From Corynebacterium variabile (lineage in GTDB: Bacteria; Actinomycetota; Actinomycetes; Mycobacteriales; Mycobacteriaceae): a DNA stretch of 64,000 nt. The notes beneath the pieces are model-generated. The model was given only the letters and a program-made list of their open reading frames with translations. It was not told the DNA's origin and made no database searches. Position numbers and translations under genes: made by a program. The stretch covers positions 274,265 through 338,264 of the forward strand of contig NZ_BJNT01000004.1 in NCBI RefSeq assembly GCF_006539825.1, given 5' to 3'. Shown piece by piece: positions 54,114 through 61,039 of this stretch (the first letter of the stretch is position 1; each line of letters begins with the position of its first letter).

Positions 54114-55115
54114 ATGACCAATCCCACAGGGCCTGTTGAGCCCGGAGACCAGAACCCCCAGGGCCCGCAAGACCCTCAGGGACAGTCGTACCCCCAAGGG
54201 ATGCCGGGGCAGCCGGGGCAGCAGAGCCAGCCCTACTACCAGAGTGCACCGGGCCAGCCGGGCCAGTCGTACTCCCAGTGGCCGCAGGATCAGCAGTACT
54301 ACCAGGGTCAGCCGGGTTACCCAGGCCAGCAGTACCCGCAGTACGGCCAGCCGCAGACCAAGGAGAAGAATACGGTCGGACTCATCGGTCTGATCATCGC
54401 CGTCATCGGCTTCATCTTCGCCTGCATCCCCGGCGCGCTGATCCTCGGATGGATCCTCCTGCCGATCGGCTTCATCGTGTCCCTGGTCTCACTGTTCCTC
54501 AAGGGGAAGAAGCCGGGGCTCGGGATAGCAGGCCTGATTGTCTCGGTCGTCGGCACAGTCGTCGGTTTCAGCGTCTTCTTCCTCGTCGTGGATGACGTGG
54601 TCGACGACGCCCTCGACGAAATCGGCTCCGGTGGTGACGTTTCGGTGGCGGTGCCGGAAGGTGCCGAGACCGACGGCGACGGCGACGCCGGTACCCGTGA
54701 GAACCCTTATCCGCTGGGCAGCACCGTGACTGACAAGGACTGGTCGGTGACCATCAACAGTGTTGACCTTGATGCCGCAGCCGCGATCAATGGCGAGAAT
54801 TCCTACAATGACCCGGCTCCGGAAGGAATGACCTACATCCTGGTCAACGTCACCATCAACTACATCGGTGACTCGGACGGCGGCGAGATGCCGTGGACCA
54901 CGGTCGACTACGTGACTCCCGACGGCAACACCATCAGTTCCACCGACAACTTCGTGATGGCCCCTGACAGCCTGGACACCATCTCTGAGCTGTACAAGGG
55001 TGGCTCCACGTCCGGGAATATCGCCCTTGCAGTTCCCCAGGAGACCGTCGGTGACGGTGTGCTGGCTGTCTCACCGGGGATGCTCTCTGACAAGACCTTC
55101 GTCAGCGTCCGATAG
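54114..55115 (+). CDS. Membrane protein with PGQ-rich N-terminus and DUF4352-like extracellular domain
   Basis: A 333-residue protein. Residues 1-88 are rich in Pro, Gly, Gln and Tyr (repeats such as QPGQSYSQW and GQPGYPGQQYPQ). Two membrane helices follow (GLIGLIIAVIGFIFACIPGALI and IVSLVSLFL to GIAGLIVSVVGTVVGFSVFFLVV, the DUF4190-like pattern). The C-terminal 120 residues form a beta-sandwich of the DUF4352 kind (WSVTINSVDLDA, GMTYILVNVTINYIG, TTVDYVTPDGNTISST). The function is unknown; DUF4352 domains occur on lipoproteins and immunity-like surface proteins. The ribosome site for ATG 54114 is weak. The gene is bracketed by perfect 73-bp repeats. Confidence 0.85.
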   Translation: MTNPTGPVEPGDQNPQGPQDPQGQSYPQGMPGQPGQQSQPYYQSAPGQPGQSYSQWPQDQQYYQGQPGYPGQQYPQYGQPQTKEKNTVGLIGLIIAVIGFIFACIPGALILGWILLPIGFIVSLVSLFLKGKKPGLGIAGLIVSVVGTVVGFSVFFLVVDDVVDDALDEIGSGGDVSVAVPEGAETDGDGDAGTRENPYPLGSTVTDKDWSVTINSVDLDAAAAINGENSYNDPAPEGMTYILVNVTINYIGDSDGGEMPWTTVDYVTPDGNTISSTDNFVMAPDSLDTISELYKGGSTSGNIALAVPQETVGDGVLAVSPGMLSDKTFVSVR

Positions 55116-55119
55116 AGCA

Positions 55120-55192
55120 GGATGTCGGCATCACGCAGCGAGAGGTCGTTGGGGAAGGGTCGAAAACAGCCTCAGACTGCGCGATGCGGACA
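55120..55192. repeat. 73-bp direct repeat, copy 2
   Basis: Identical to 53832-53904 and beginning 4 bases after the stop codon of the DUF4352-like gene. The flanking sequences of the two copies differ on both sides. Confidence 0.9.
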
Positions 55193-55231
55193 AGGGCGTG
55201 GGGCAGGGGCGCCGGGCAGCAGGGAAAGCAC

Positions 55232-56489
55232 TCACCCCATGATGCGCTGCAGGAACGGGGTGGAGTCCGCCACAGAAGCAAGCATCGCGCCACTGTGGTC
55301 GGTGGGGTACCGGTGCACCTCGACCTGCTCGTTCCCGCCCGTGAACTGCCGCAACCACATCTCCGAGTTCAGCGCGACACCGATCGGGGAGGGCACGTCG
55401 ATGTCCGTCAGCCCGTGTCCGAGGAACATCGGCTTGTCATAGCCGTCGGTCGGGGTGGCCATGTAGTCGCGCAGGGCCGCAGCAAACCCGGGGACCTCCC
55501 GCAGCGGCCGGTTGAACAGTCCGGACAGAACCTTCCCGCTGAGGTTCTCCGACATCTCGTCCAGGCACATCGTCTCCGCGAGATCGGCGACGCGGCGTCC
55601 TTCCGGAGTCAGCGCGAAGGACAGGTCGACCTCCGGGTGCGCCTCGCGGAACCCGGCGAGAATGTACGCGACGTACGCGTTGAGGGTGTCCGGCAGTGCC
55701 ACCGGCGGGAACGACGGCGACCCGGCGAGCACCAGCTCCTCGACGTAGGCCGGCGCACCCGTGGCGACGGCGCCCCGGTAGTCCAGCCCGGCTCCGGCAC
55801 TGTGGGAGGACGCCCCGTGCGCCACATGCAGTGCCGCCCCACCTCCCTGCGACTGCCCGGCCACGGCCCACTTTTCCGACAGTTGAGCACCGACCGAATC
55901 GAGCTTCTGCGCGGCGATGACCGAATCCACGACACTCACCGCGGTCGCCTCACCGTTGAAGTAGCTCATCAGGCCCGGCGTCCCCATGCCCGTGTAGTCG
56001 GACGCGACGACCGCGTACCCGGCGTCCACCCAGTGATCGACGAGGACCTTGTCATTGCGGCTGCCGGCCGAGGGTGTGCAGTTGTCGCCCATGCCGGTCG
56101 TGCCGTGCGCCCAGGCGAGTGCCGGCCGGCCGCCCTCCGGAGCCGCACCGGTGGGAAGGAACACCGCCGCGGTGGACGCCGCGATCTCACCGTGCTGGTC
56201 CACGGTCGAATAGACGAAGCGCTGCTGGGTGTCACCGCCGGAGGGCATGCGCTGGGCCTCGGCCAGGGGGACCTCCTGCAGGGGGGACGCCTGACTCGGC
56301 CGGCAGATCAGGCAGGCTCTCCGGGGTACGGACGTCGAGCCCGGACCAGTCCGGCGTGACGATCGGCGCCATCGGCTCCGGCGTCGGCGAGCCGGGGATC
56401 AACGGCGCGGCAGTCGTGGGAGCGACGGTGACGGTCAGGGCGGTGACAGCGGCGAGCGCTGCGAGGGTGACGGCGGATCGGCGGGGAAT
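55232..56489 (-). pseudogene. Secreted lipase-type alpha/beta hydrolase, frameshifted near the N-terminus
   Basis: An intact frame from 56248 encodes 338 residues of a LIP-family secretory lipase: LAWAHGTTGMGDNC, YAVVASDYTGMGTPG, the nucleophile AVAGQSQGGGAAL, the acid in FLGHGLTDIDVP and the final His in PTDHSGAML. This frame has no signal peptide. In the frame shifted by one base, upstream residues do form a signal peptide and linker (RSAVTLAALAAVTALTVTVA, then a Pro-rich part), reaching a C6 run at 56286-56281 where removal of one C would join the frames. The only plausible start is an ATT at 56489 after GGAG, where an ATG would be expected. So the gene seems inactivated twice, unless sequence errors are present. 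Confidence 0.7.
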
Positions 56490-56527
56490 GGGTCTCCAGT
56501 CGGAAGAGCGTCAGAGTGAGGCTCACC

Positions 56528-58966
56528 TTAGCCGACAGGGCCCGCGACCGAGGCCTTCTCCGCCAACGCGCGAAGCAGCACCGCCGCACCCTGCTTGTAC
56601 AGCGGATCATTGCCGTTGCCGCACTTCGGCGACTGCACACACGACGGGCACCCCGACTCGCAGGCGCAGGATTCCACCGCCTCCGCCGTCATCCGCATCC
56701 ACTCCGCGAAGCGGTTGACCCCGGCCTCGGCGAAGCCCGCGCCGCCGGCGTAGCCGTCGTAGACGAAGACGGTGGGGAAGCCGGTGTCGGAATGCAGCAC
56801 GGTCGAGACGCCGCCGATGTCCCAGCGGTCACAGGTGGCCAGCAGCGGCAGCATCCCGATGGCCGCATGTTCGGCGGCGTGCAGCGTCCCCGGCCACAGC
56901 GGTTCCTCGATGCCCAGGTCGAAGAGTACGCCCGGGTCCACCGTGTATGCCGCGGCCCGGGTGACCAGCCGTTGCGGCGGTACCTCCAACGGCACGGTCT
57001 GCAGCACCTCGCCGTCGGAGGTCCGACGCTGGTAGCCGGTGACCTGGTGGGTGACCTGCACCTGCACATCCGCCAGCCAGATGCCCGAGGGCGCGGAGTC
57101 CGTCCCTCCGATCTCCCTGGTCGAGTACACCTGACCCATCCGGATCTCGGTGGTCTCCATCGCCCGGGTGAACCAGTCCGGGGTCTCCGGGTGCACCGCG
57201 GCCATCGACTCTGCCAGCGACAGTTCGTCGACCACGAACGTCTCACCCTGGTGGACGTACACCGCACCGTCGTGGACCTCGGAGACCGCCCGGGCGGCGT
57301 CGACGGTGCCGAGGATCTGGCCGGAGGTCGTGTCGACGATGAGCACCTGGTCGCCGGAGCCGCCACGGATGTTGACCCGGGCATGGACGCCCGTCGCGGC
57401 GTCCACATCGGCGAAAATTCCCCGCGGCCTGCGCCGCAGCAGCCCCTGGTCCGTCAGCTGACGGACTACACCCGTGGCGTCCACGTCCCCGCCGAAGGCG
57501 GTCACCTCGCCGTCGGTCAGCGGGGCCTCCGCGGCCGCACAGAGCACGTGGTCGGCCAGGACATAGGGGTTCGTCGGGTCGAAGACGCTCGCCTCGACCG
57601 GATGGTCCAGCAGGTCGCCGGGGTGGTGGACGAGGTAGGTGTCCATCGGGTTGTCGGAGGCCACCATGACCACCAGGCAACCCTGGCCGCGGCGTCCGGC
57701 ACGACCGGCCTGCTGCCGGAAACTCGCCACAGTGCCGGGGAAACCGCAGCTCACGACCACGTCGAGGCCGCCGACGTCGATGCCGAGCTCCAGCGCGCTG
57801 GTGGCAGCCATGCCCAGCAGATCACCGTCGTCGAGCCGCTTCTCCAGCACCCGGCGGGCCTCCGGGGTGTAGCCCGCCCGGTAGGACGCGATGCGCCGCG
57901 CGTCATCGACCCGGCCCAGCCCGGTGAGGTCATCCGCGCAGGCCAGGGCGGTGATCTCCGCGCCGCGCCGGGAGCGCACGAAGGTCAGTGTGCGCGCACC
58001 CTCGGCGATGGTGCGGGCCATGATCGCCGCCGCCTCGGTCGTCGCCGCACGGCGCACCGGCGCACCGTGCTCTCCGACGGTGTTCTCCAGGAACCCCGGC
58101 TCCCACAGGGCCACGGTCCGTTCACCGCGCGGGGAGCCGTCCTCGGTCACTGCCACGGTCGGACGCCCCGTCAGTCGCTGCGCCTGCCCTGCCGGATCCG
58201 CGGTCGTCGCACTGGCCAGGACAATGGTCGGACGGGCACCCGCCCGGTGGGCCAGCCGCAGCAGCCGGCGCAGCACCAGGGACACGTGCGCGCCGAAGAC
58301 GCCCCGGTAGACGTGACATTCGTCGACGATGAGGAAGCGCAGGTTGCGCAGCAGGCGCGTCCACCGTTCGCGGTTGCCGAGGATCGAGGCGTGCACCATG
58401 TCCGGGTTGGAGATGATGACGCGTGCCTCCTCCCGGATCAGGCGGCGGGCCTCGCCCGGGGTGTCGCCGTCATAGGTGGCGACCACGGCGTCCTTCATCG
58501 CCGGGGAGGACGCGATGAGGCGTGCCAGCGCCTGGCGCTGGTCCTGGGCCAGAGCCTTCGTCGGCGACAGGTACAGGCAGGACGCCAGGCGGTCGTGGAT
58601 CAGGGCATCGGTGACGGCCAGCTGGTAGCCCAGCGACTTGCCGGACGCCGTGCCTGTCGCGATGACGACATCGGTGCTGTTGCGGGCGTGGTTCGCGGTG
58701 GTGACCTGGTGTGACCAGGGGCGTTCGATGCCCTCATGCTCGAGATGACGGCGCAGGTCCGGGTCGACCCAGTCAGGCCAGTCCACGGGTTTCGACAGGC
58801 GGGCGGGCTCGGTGCGCACGTGCGTGAGGACGGTGTTTTCTGCGCCGTTGTTGTCGCTGTTTTCTGCGCTGTTTCCCGTGTTGTTCCTGATCAGCGGGGT
58901 GAGGGCGTCGAGGAGCTCAGCCCCGTAGGAACCGGGGACGCCGGGAGCTGCACCACTGTCTGCCAT
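56528..58966 (-). CDS. Superfamily II helicase with DUF1998 (SftH/MrfA/Hrq1-like)
   Basis: An 812-residue DNA helicase. Helicase domain 1 has IATGTASGKSLGYQLA (Walker A), YLSPTKALAQDQ, VDECHVYRG (DECH box) and LASATTADP; domain 2 has TSALELGIDVGGLD and FRQQAGRAGRRGQ. The C-terminal DUF1998 domain ends with a four-Cys zinc site (SCACESGCPSCVQSPKCGNG). Related proteins, SftH of mycobacteria and MrfA of Bacillus, unwind DNA 3' to 5' and act in crosslink repair. The start is ATG 58966, 8 bases after TACACT (leaderless); a longer frame runs to 59080. The mycobacterial counterpart is Rv3649. Confidence 0.93.
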   Translation of the reverse strand: MADSGAAPGVPGSYGAELLDALTPLIRNNTGNSAENSDNNGAENTVLTHVRTEPARLSKPVDWPDWVDPDLRRHLEHEGIERPWSHQVTTANHARNSTDVVIATGTASGKSLGYQLAVTDALIHDRLASCLYLSPTKALAQDQRQALARLIASSPAMKDAVVATYDGDTPGEARRLIREEARVIISNPDMVHASILGNRERWTRLLRNLRFLIVDECHVYRGVFGAHVSLVLRRLLRLAHRAGARPTIVLASATTADPAGQAQRLTGRPTVAVTEDGSPRGERTVALWEPGFLENTVGEHGAPVRRAATTEAAAIMARTIAEGARTLTFVRSRRGAEITALACADDLTGLGRVDDARRIASYRAGYTPEARRVLEKRLDDGDLLGMAATSALELGIDVGGLDVVVSCGFPGTVASFRQQAGRAGRRGQGCLVVMVASDNPMDTYLVHHPGDLLDHPVEASVFDPTNPYVLADHVLCAAAEAPLTDGEVTAFGGDVDATGVVRQLTDQGLLRRRPRGIFADVDAATGVHARVNIRGGSGDQVLIVDTTSGQILGTVDAARAVSEVHDGAVYVHQGETFVVDELSLAESMAAVHPETPDWFTRAMETTEIRMGQVYSTREIGGTDSAPSGIWLADVQVQVTHQVTGYQRRTSDGEVLQTVPLEVPPQRLVTRAAAYTVDPGVLFDLGIEEPLWPGTLHAAEHAAIGMLPLLATCDRWDIGGVSTVLHSDTGFPTVFVYDGYAGGAGFAEAGVNRFAEWMRMTAEAVESCACESGCPSCVQSPKCGNGNDPLYKQGAAVLLRALAEKASVAGPVG

Positions 58967-59228
58967 GGCTGACCAGTGTAGGGGCTGGCAATTTCGGGGG
59001 TGGTGTGGTGGTTGGTCCGCAAACGTGGAACACTGGTGGGCGGTCACAGTTTCTGTGCGTCGCTTTGCTCGCTGTTCCACCGGTGTTTCGCCGTGTCAGT
59101 AGGTGAAACGTTCGCGGGAGTTGTCTTGAATGCGGACGGACCTCCACTCCGGTGGTCTTAGCATCGGCCCGACGTCCCCGTACAAGAACGTGGGGATGTC
59201 GATCACCGAATCTGAAGAAGGTAAGAAC

Positions 59229-59432
59229 ATGGCACAGGGAACCGTCAAGTGGTTCAACGCTGAAAAGGGCTACGGCTTCATCGCTCCGAACGACGGCGGC
59301 GCTGACGTCTTCGTCCACTACTCCGAGATCCAGGGCAACGGCTTCCGTACCCTCGAGGAGAACCAGCAGGTCGAGTTCGAGATCGGCGAGGGCGCCAAGG
59401 GCCCCCAGGCTCAGCAGGTCACCGCTCTCTAA
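59229..59432 (+). CDS. cspA: Cold-shock protein CspA
   Basis: A 67-residue single-stranded nucleic acid chaperone of the OB fold. Both RNA-binding motifs are present: [19 protein letters not shown] (RNP1 KGYGFI) and [10 protein letters not shown] (RNP2 VFVHY). GAAGG lies about 9 bases before the ATG. The 262-base region upstream, divergent from the helicase, may hold a long leader RNA. A strong hairpin terminator follows. The place next to the helicase and topA is the same as in M. tuberculosis (Rv3648c). Confidence 0.96.
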   Translation: MAQGTVKWFNAEKGYGFIAPNDGGADVFVHYSEIQGNGFRTLEENQQVEFEIGEGAKGPQAQQVTAL

Positions 59433-59507
59433 GTCCCCCGGGACTGTTCCGCGGTTCGCCGCAGGACACTGAGACGCGGTCCTGTCTCTCGACAGAACCA
59501 CTCAGGG

Positions 59508-59543
59508 CACCGCCCCCACCGGATCACTCCGGTAGGGGCGGTG
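59508..59543 (+). terminator. Terminator after cspA
   Basis: CACCGCCCC and GGGGCGGTG pair, with an inner ACCGGA/TCCGGT stem, and the hairpin is followed by a short GTTCTG stretch. It is 76 bases past the cspA stop. Confidence 0.75.
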
Positions 59544-59626
59544 TTCTGTATGCGTGGGTGTGTCGCCGGCATCGCCTGCCGACCCGGCCTTTCTGTCCCG
59601 GCCTTTCTACCCCAGCGGCAGCGGTA

Positions 59627-59706
59627 CGTGCACAGCGGCAGCTCTCCATGTCGCTTCAGACGGCTCAGGCGGCATGAAGAGATACCGCGCTGCAGGATGG
59701 GATGCC
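59627..59706. repeat. Dispersed hairpin element, copy B
   Basis: An 80-base region that aligns with 46148-46228, in the same direction, with the conserved end GCAGGATGGGATGCC and the other end at ACGTGCAC. The stem is imperfect here. It lies between cspA and the HxlR gene, outside any gene. Confidence 0.5.
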
Positions 59707-59724
59707 AGAGTGCGGCATCGCGGG

Positions 59725-60084
59725 TCAGGCGCTGGCCGAGGACCCCGACTGTGAGGCGACGACGTCGCTCATGTGCCCCACGGTCCAGTCGAACAGGCCG
59801 TGCACCGGCGGCAGGGCGGAGTGGCCCAGTGGGGTGAGCCGGTAGACCACGCGCGGCGGGATTTCGGCGTAGGCGGTGCGCTCGACCAGGCCGTCGGCGG
59901 TGAGGACGCCGAGCCGCTGGGTGAGGACCTTGTCCGAGATGCCGTCGACGTGCGTCTTCAGCTCGCCGAAGCGCTGTTCCCCGTCTTCGAGTGCGAGCAG
60001 GATGAGCATGTTCCACCGGTCGCCGACGGTGGCGAAGAGGGTGCGGCTGGGGCAGTCGCGGGCGGCAGGATTCCATGCGGTCAT
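59725..60084 (-). CDS. HxlR-family (winged helix) transcriptional regulator
   Basis: A 119-residue regulator: RDCPSRTLFATVGDRWNMLI at the start with a conserved Cys, then RFGELKTHVDGISDKVLTQR for the recognition helix, LGVLTADGLVERTAYAEIPP and VVYRLTPLGH for the wing. The Cys at about residue 10 corresponds to the redox-sensing Cys of YodB/HypR-type members, so thiol-stress sensing is likely. AAGG lies 10 bases before the ATG at 60084. Divergent from an oxidoreductase gene, its probable target. Confidence 0.93.
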   Translation of the reverse strand: MTAWNPAARDCPSRTLFATVGDRWNMLILLALEDGEQRFGELKTHVDGISDKVLTQRLGVLTADGLVERTAYAEIPPRVVYRLTPLGHSALPPVHGLFDWTVGHMSDVVASQSGSSASA

Positions 60085-60125
60085 GAACGGGACCTTACAC
60101 CTGAAGTGCACAGGAGACGAATTTC

Positions 60126-60153
60126 GGTAAGTCACTTTACATTGGTAAGTGAC
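60126..60153. promoter_or_regulatory. Paired GGTAAGTsAC sites, probable HxlR operator
   Basis: GGTAAGTCAC (60126-60135) and GGTAAGTGAC (60144-60153) are direct repeats 18 bases apart; the first forms a near palindrome with the following TTTAC (GTAAGTCACTTTAC). They lie between the divergent HxlR and oxidoreductase starts and next to a TATGGT -10-like box at 60158. Confidence 0.6.
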
Positions 60154-60262
60154 CCGCGTATGGTCGGTTCCAGAACGACAGAGGCGCCGGGAACACCCAC
60201 GCTCCTCACTCAGAACCACACCCAGAACCACAGCCAGAACCACACCCTCGGAGGTACACACC

Positions 60263-60904
60263 ATGAGCACCATCACCGTCTACGGATCCACCGGCATGGT
60301 CGGTTCGGCCATCACCGCAGAGGCAGCGTCCCGTGGATTCGCCGTCACCGGCGTCACCCGGAAGAGTCCGGCGGTCGTCAAGGACGCCGTCGAGGGCGTC
60401 ACCTACGTCACCGGCGAAATCTCGGACACCGCGGACGTCGTTGCCAAGGCCGCCGCCACCGACATCCTCGTGCTCTCCGTGCCGGGCGCCCGCGACGGCA
60501 GCTCCGTGCAGCCGATCATCGACGCCCACGCCGCCCTGATCCCGGCCCTGGCCGAGGCGAACGTCACCGCCCGTATCTTCATCATCGGCGGTGCCGGTGC
60601 CACCGAGACCCCCGACGGTACCCAGCTCAAGGACACCCCGGACTTCCCGGCCGCCTACAAGGCCGAGGCCGACAGCTTCGCCGAGATCCTCGACCTCTGG
60701 CGCGCCGCCCCGGAGGGTCTGGACTGGACCATGCTCGCCCCTGCCCCCGAGATCGCCCCGGGTGAGGCGTCCGCGTCCTACAACCTCGGTGACGACCAGC
60801 CGGCCGGTGACTTCGTCAGCGCCGGGACCTTCGCGAAGGCCGCCGTCGACGAGCTCGGGACCCCGGCCCACCGCCGTGCCCGTTTCACCGTGGCGAACGC
60901 CTGA
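60263..60904 (+). CDS. NAD(P)-binding oxidoreductase (atypical SDR, NmrA-like)
   Basis: A 213-residue Rossmann-fold protein: TVYGSTGMVGSAITAEAASRGFAV with the GxxGxxG motif and Arg in TGVTRKS for NADP, ILVLSVPGA, ARIFIIGGAGATETPDG, and GLDWTMLAPAPEIAPG. No SDR Tyr-x3-Lys is evident, as in other atypical SDRs that act as NADPH-quinone reductases or sensors. GGAGGT is well placed before the ATG. The leader RNA has three CAGAACCACA repeats (60210-60245). It is probably regulated by the divergent HxlR gene in response to quinones or aldehydes. Confidence 0.88.
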   Translation: MSTITVYGSTGMVGSAITAEAASRGFAVTGVTRKSPAVVKDAVEGVTYVTGEISDTADVVAKAAATDILVLSVPGARDGSSVQPIIDAHAALIPALAEANVTARIFIIGGAGATETPDGTQLKDTPDFPAAYKAEADSFAEILDLWRAAPEGLDWTMLAPAPEIAPGEASASYNLGDDQPAGDFVSAGTFAKAAVDELGTPAHRRARFTVANA

Positions 60905-61039
60905 GCGAGCACCTCAGTGAGCCGCTGAGGCGCCGCCTACGACACCCCTGTCCGCCGAGGGAATCACACCCCTGTCCGAAGCGCCGTGTATGGTCGCTGG
61001 TCGAGAGTGGTTTCGAAGTATGAAGGTAGGGCGGACCGG

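Noticed and set aside
56516..58714. A 732-codon open frame antisense to the helicase gene
   Set aside because: A shadow frame; helicase motifs are on the other strand.
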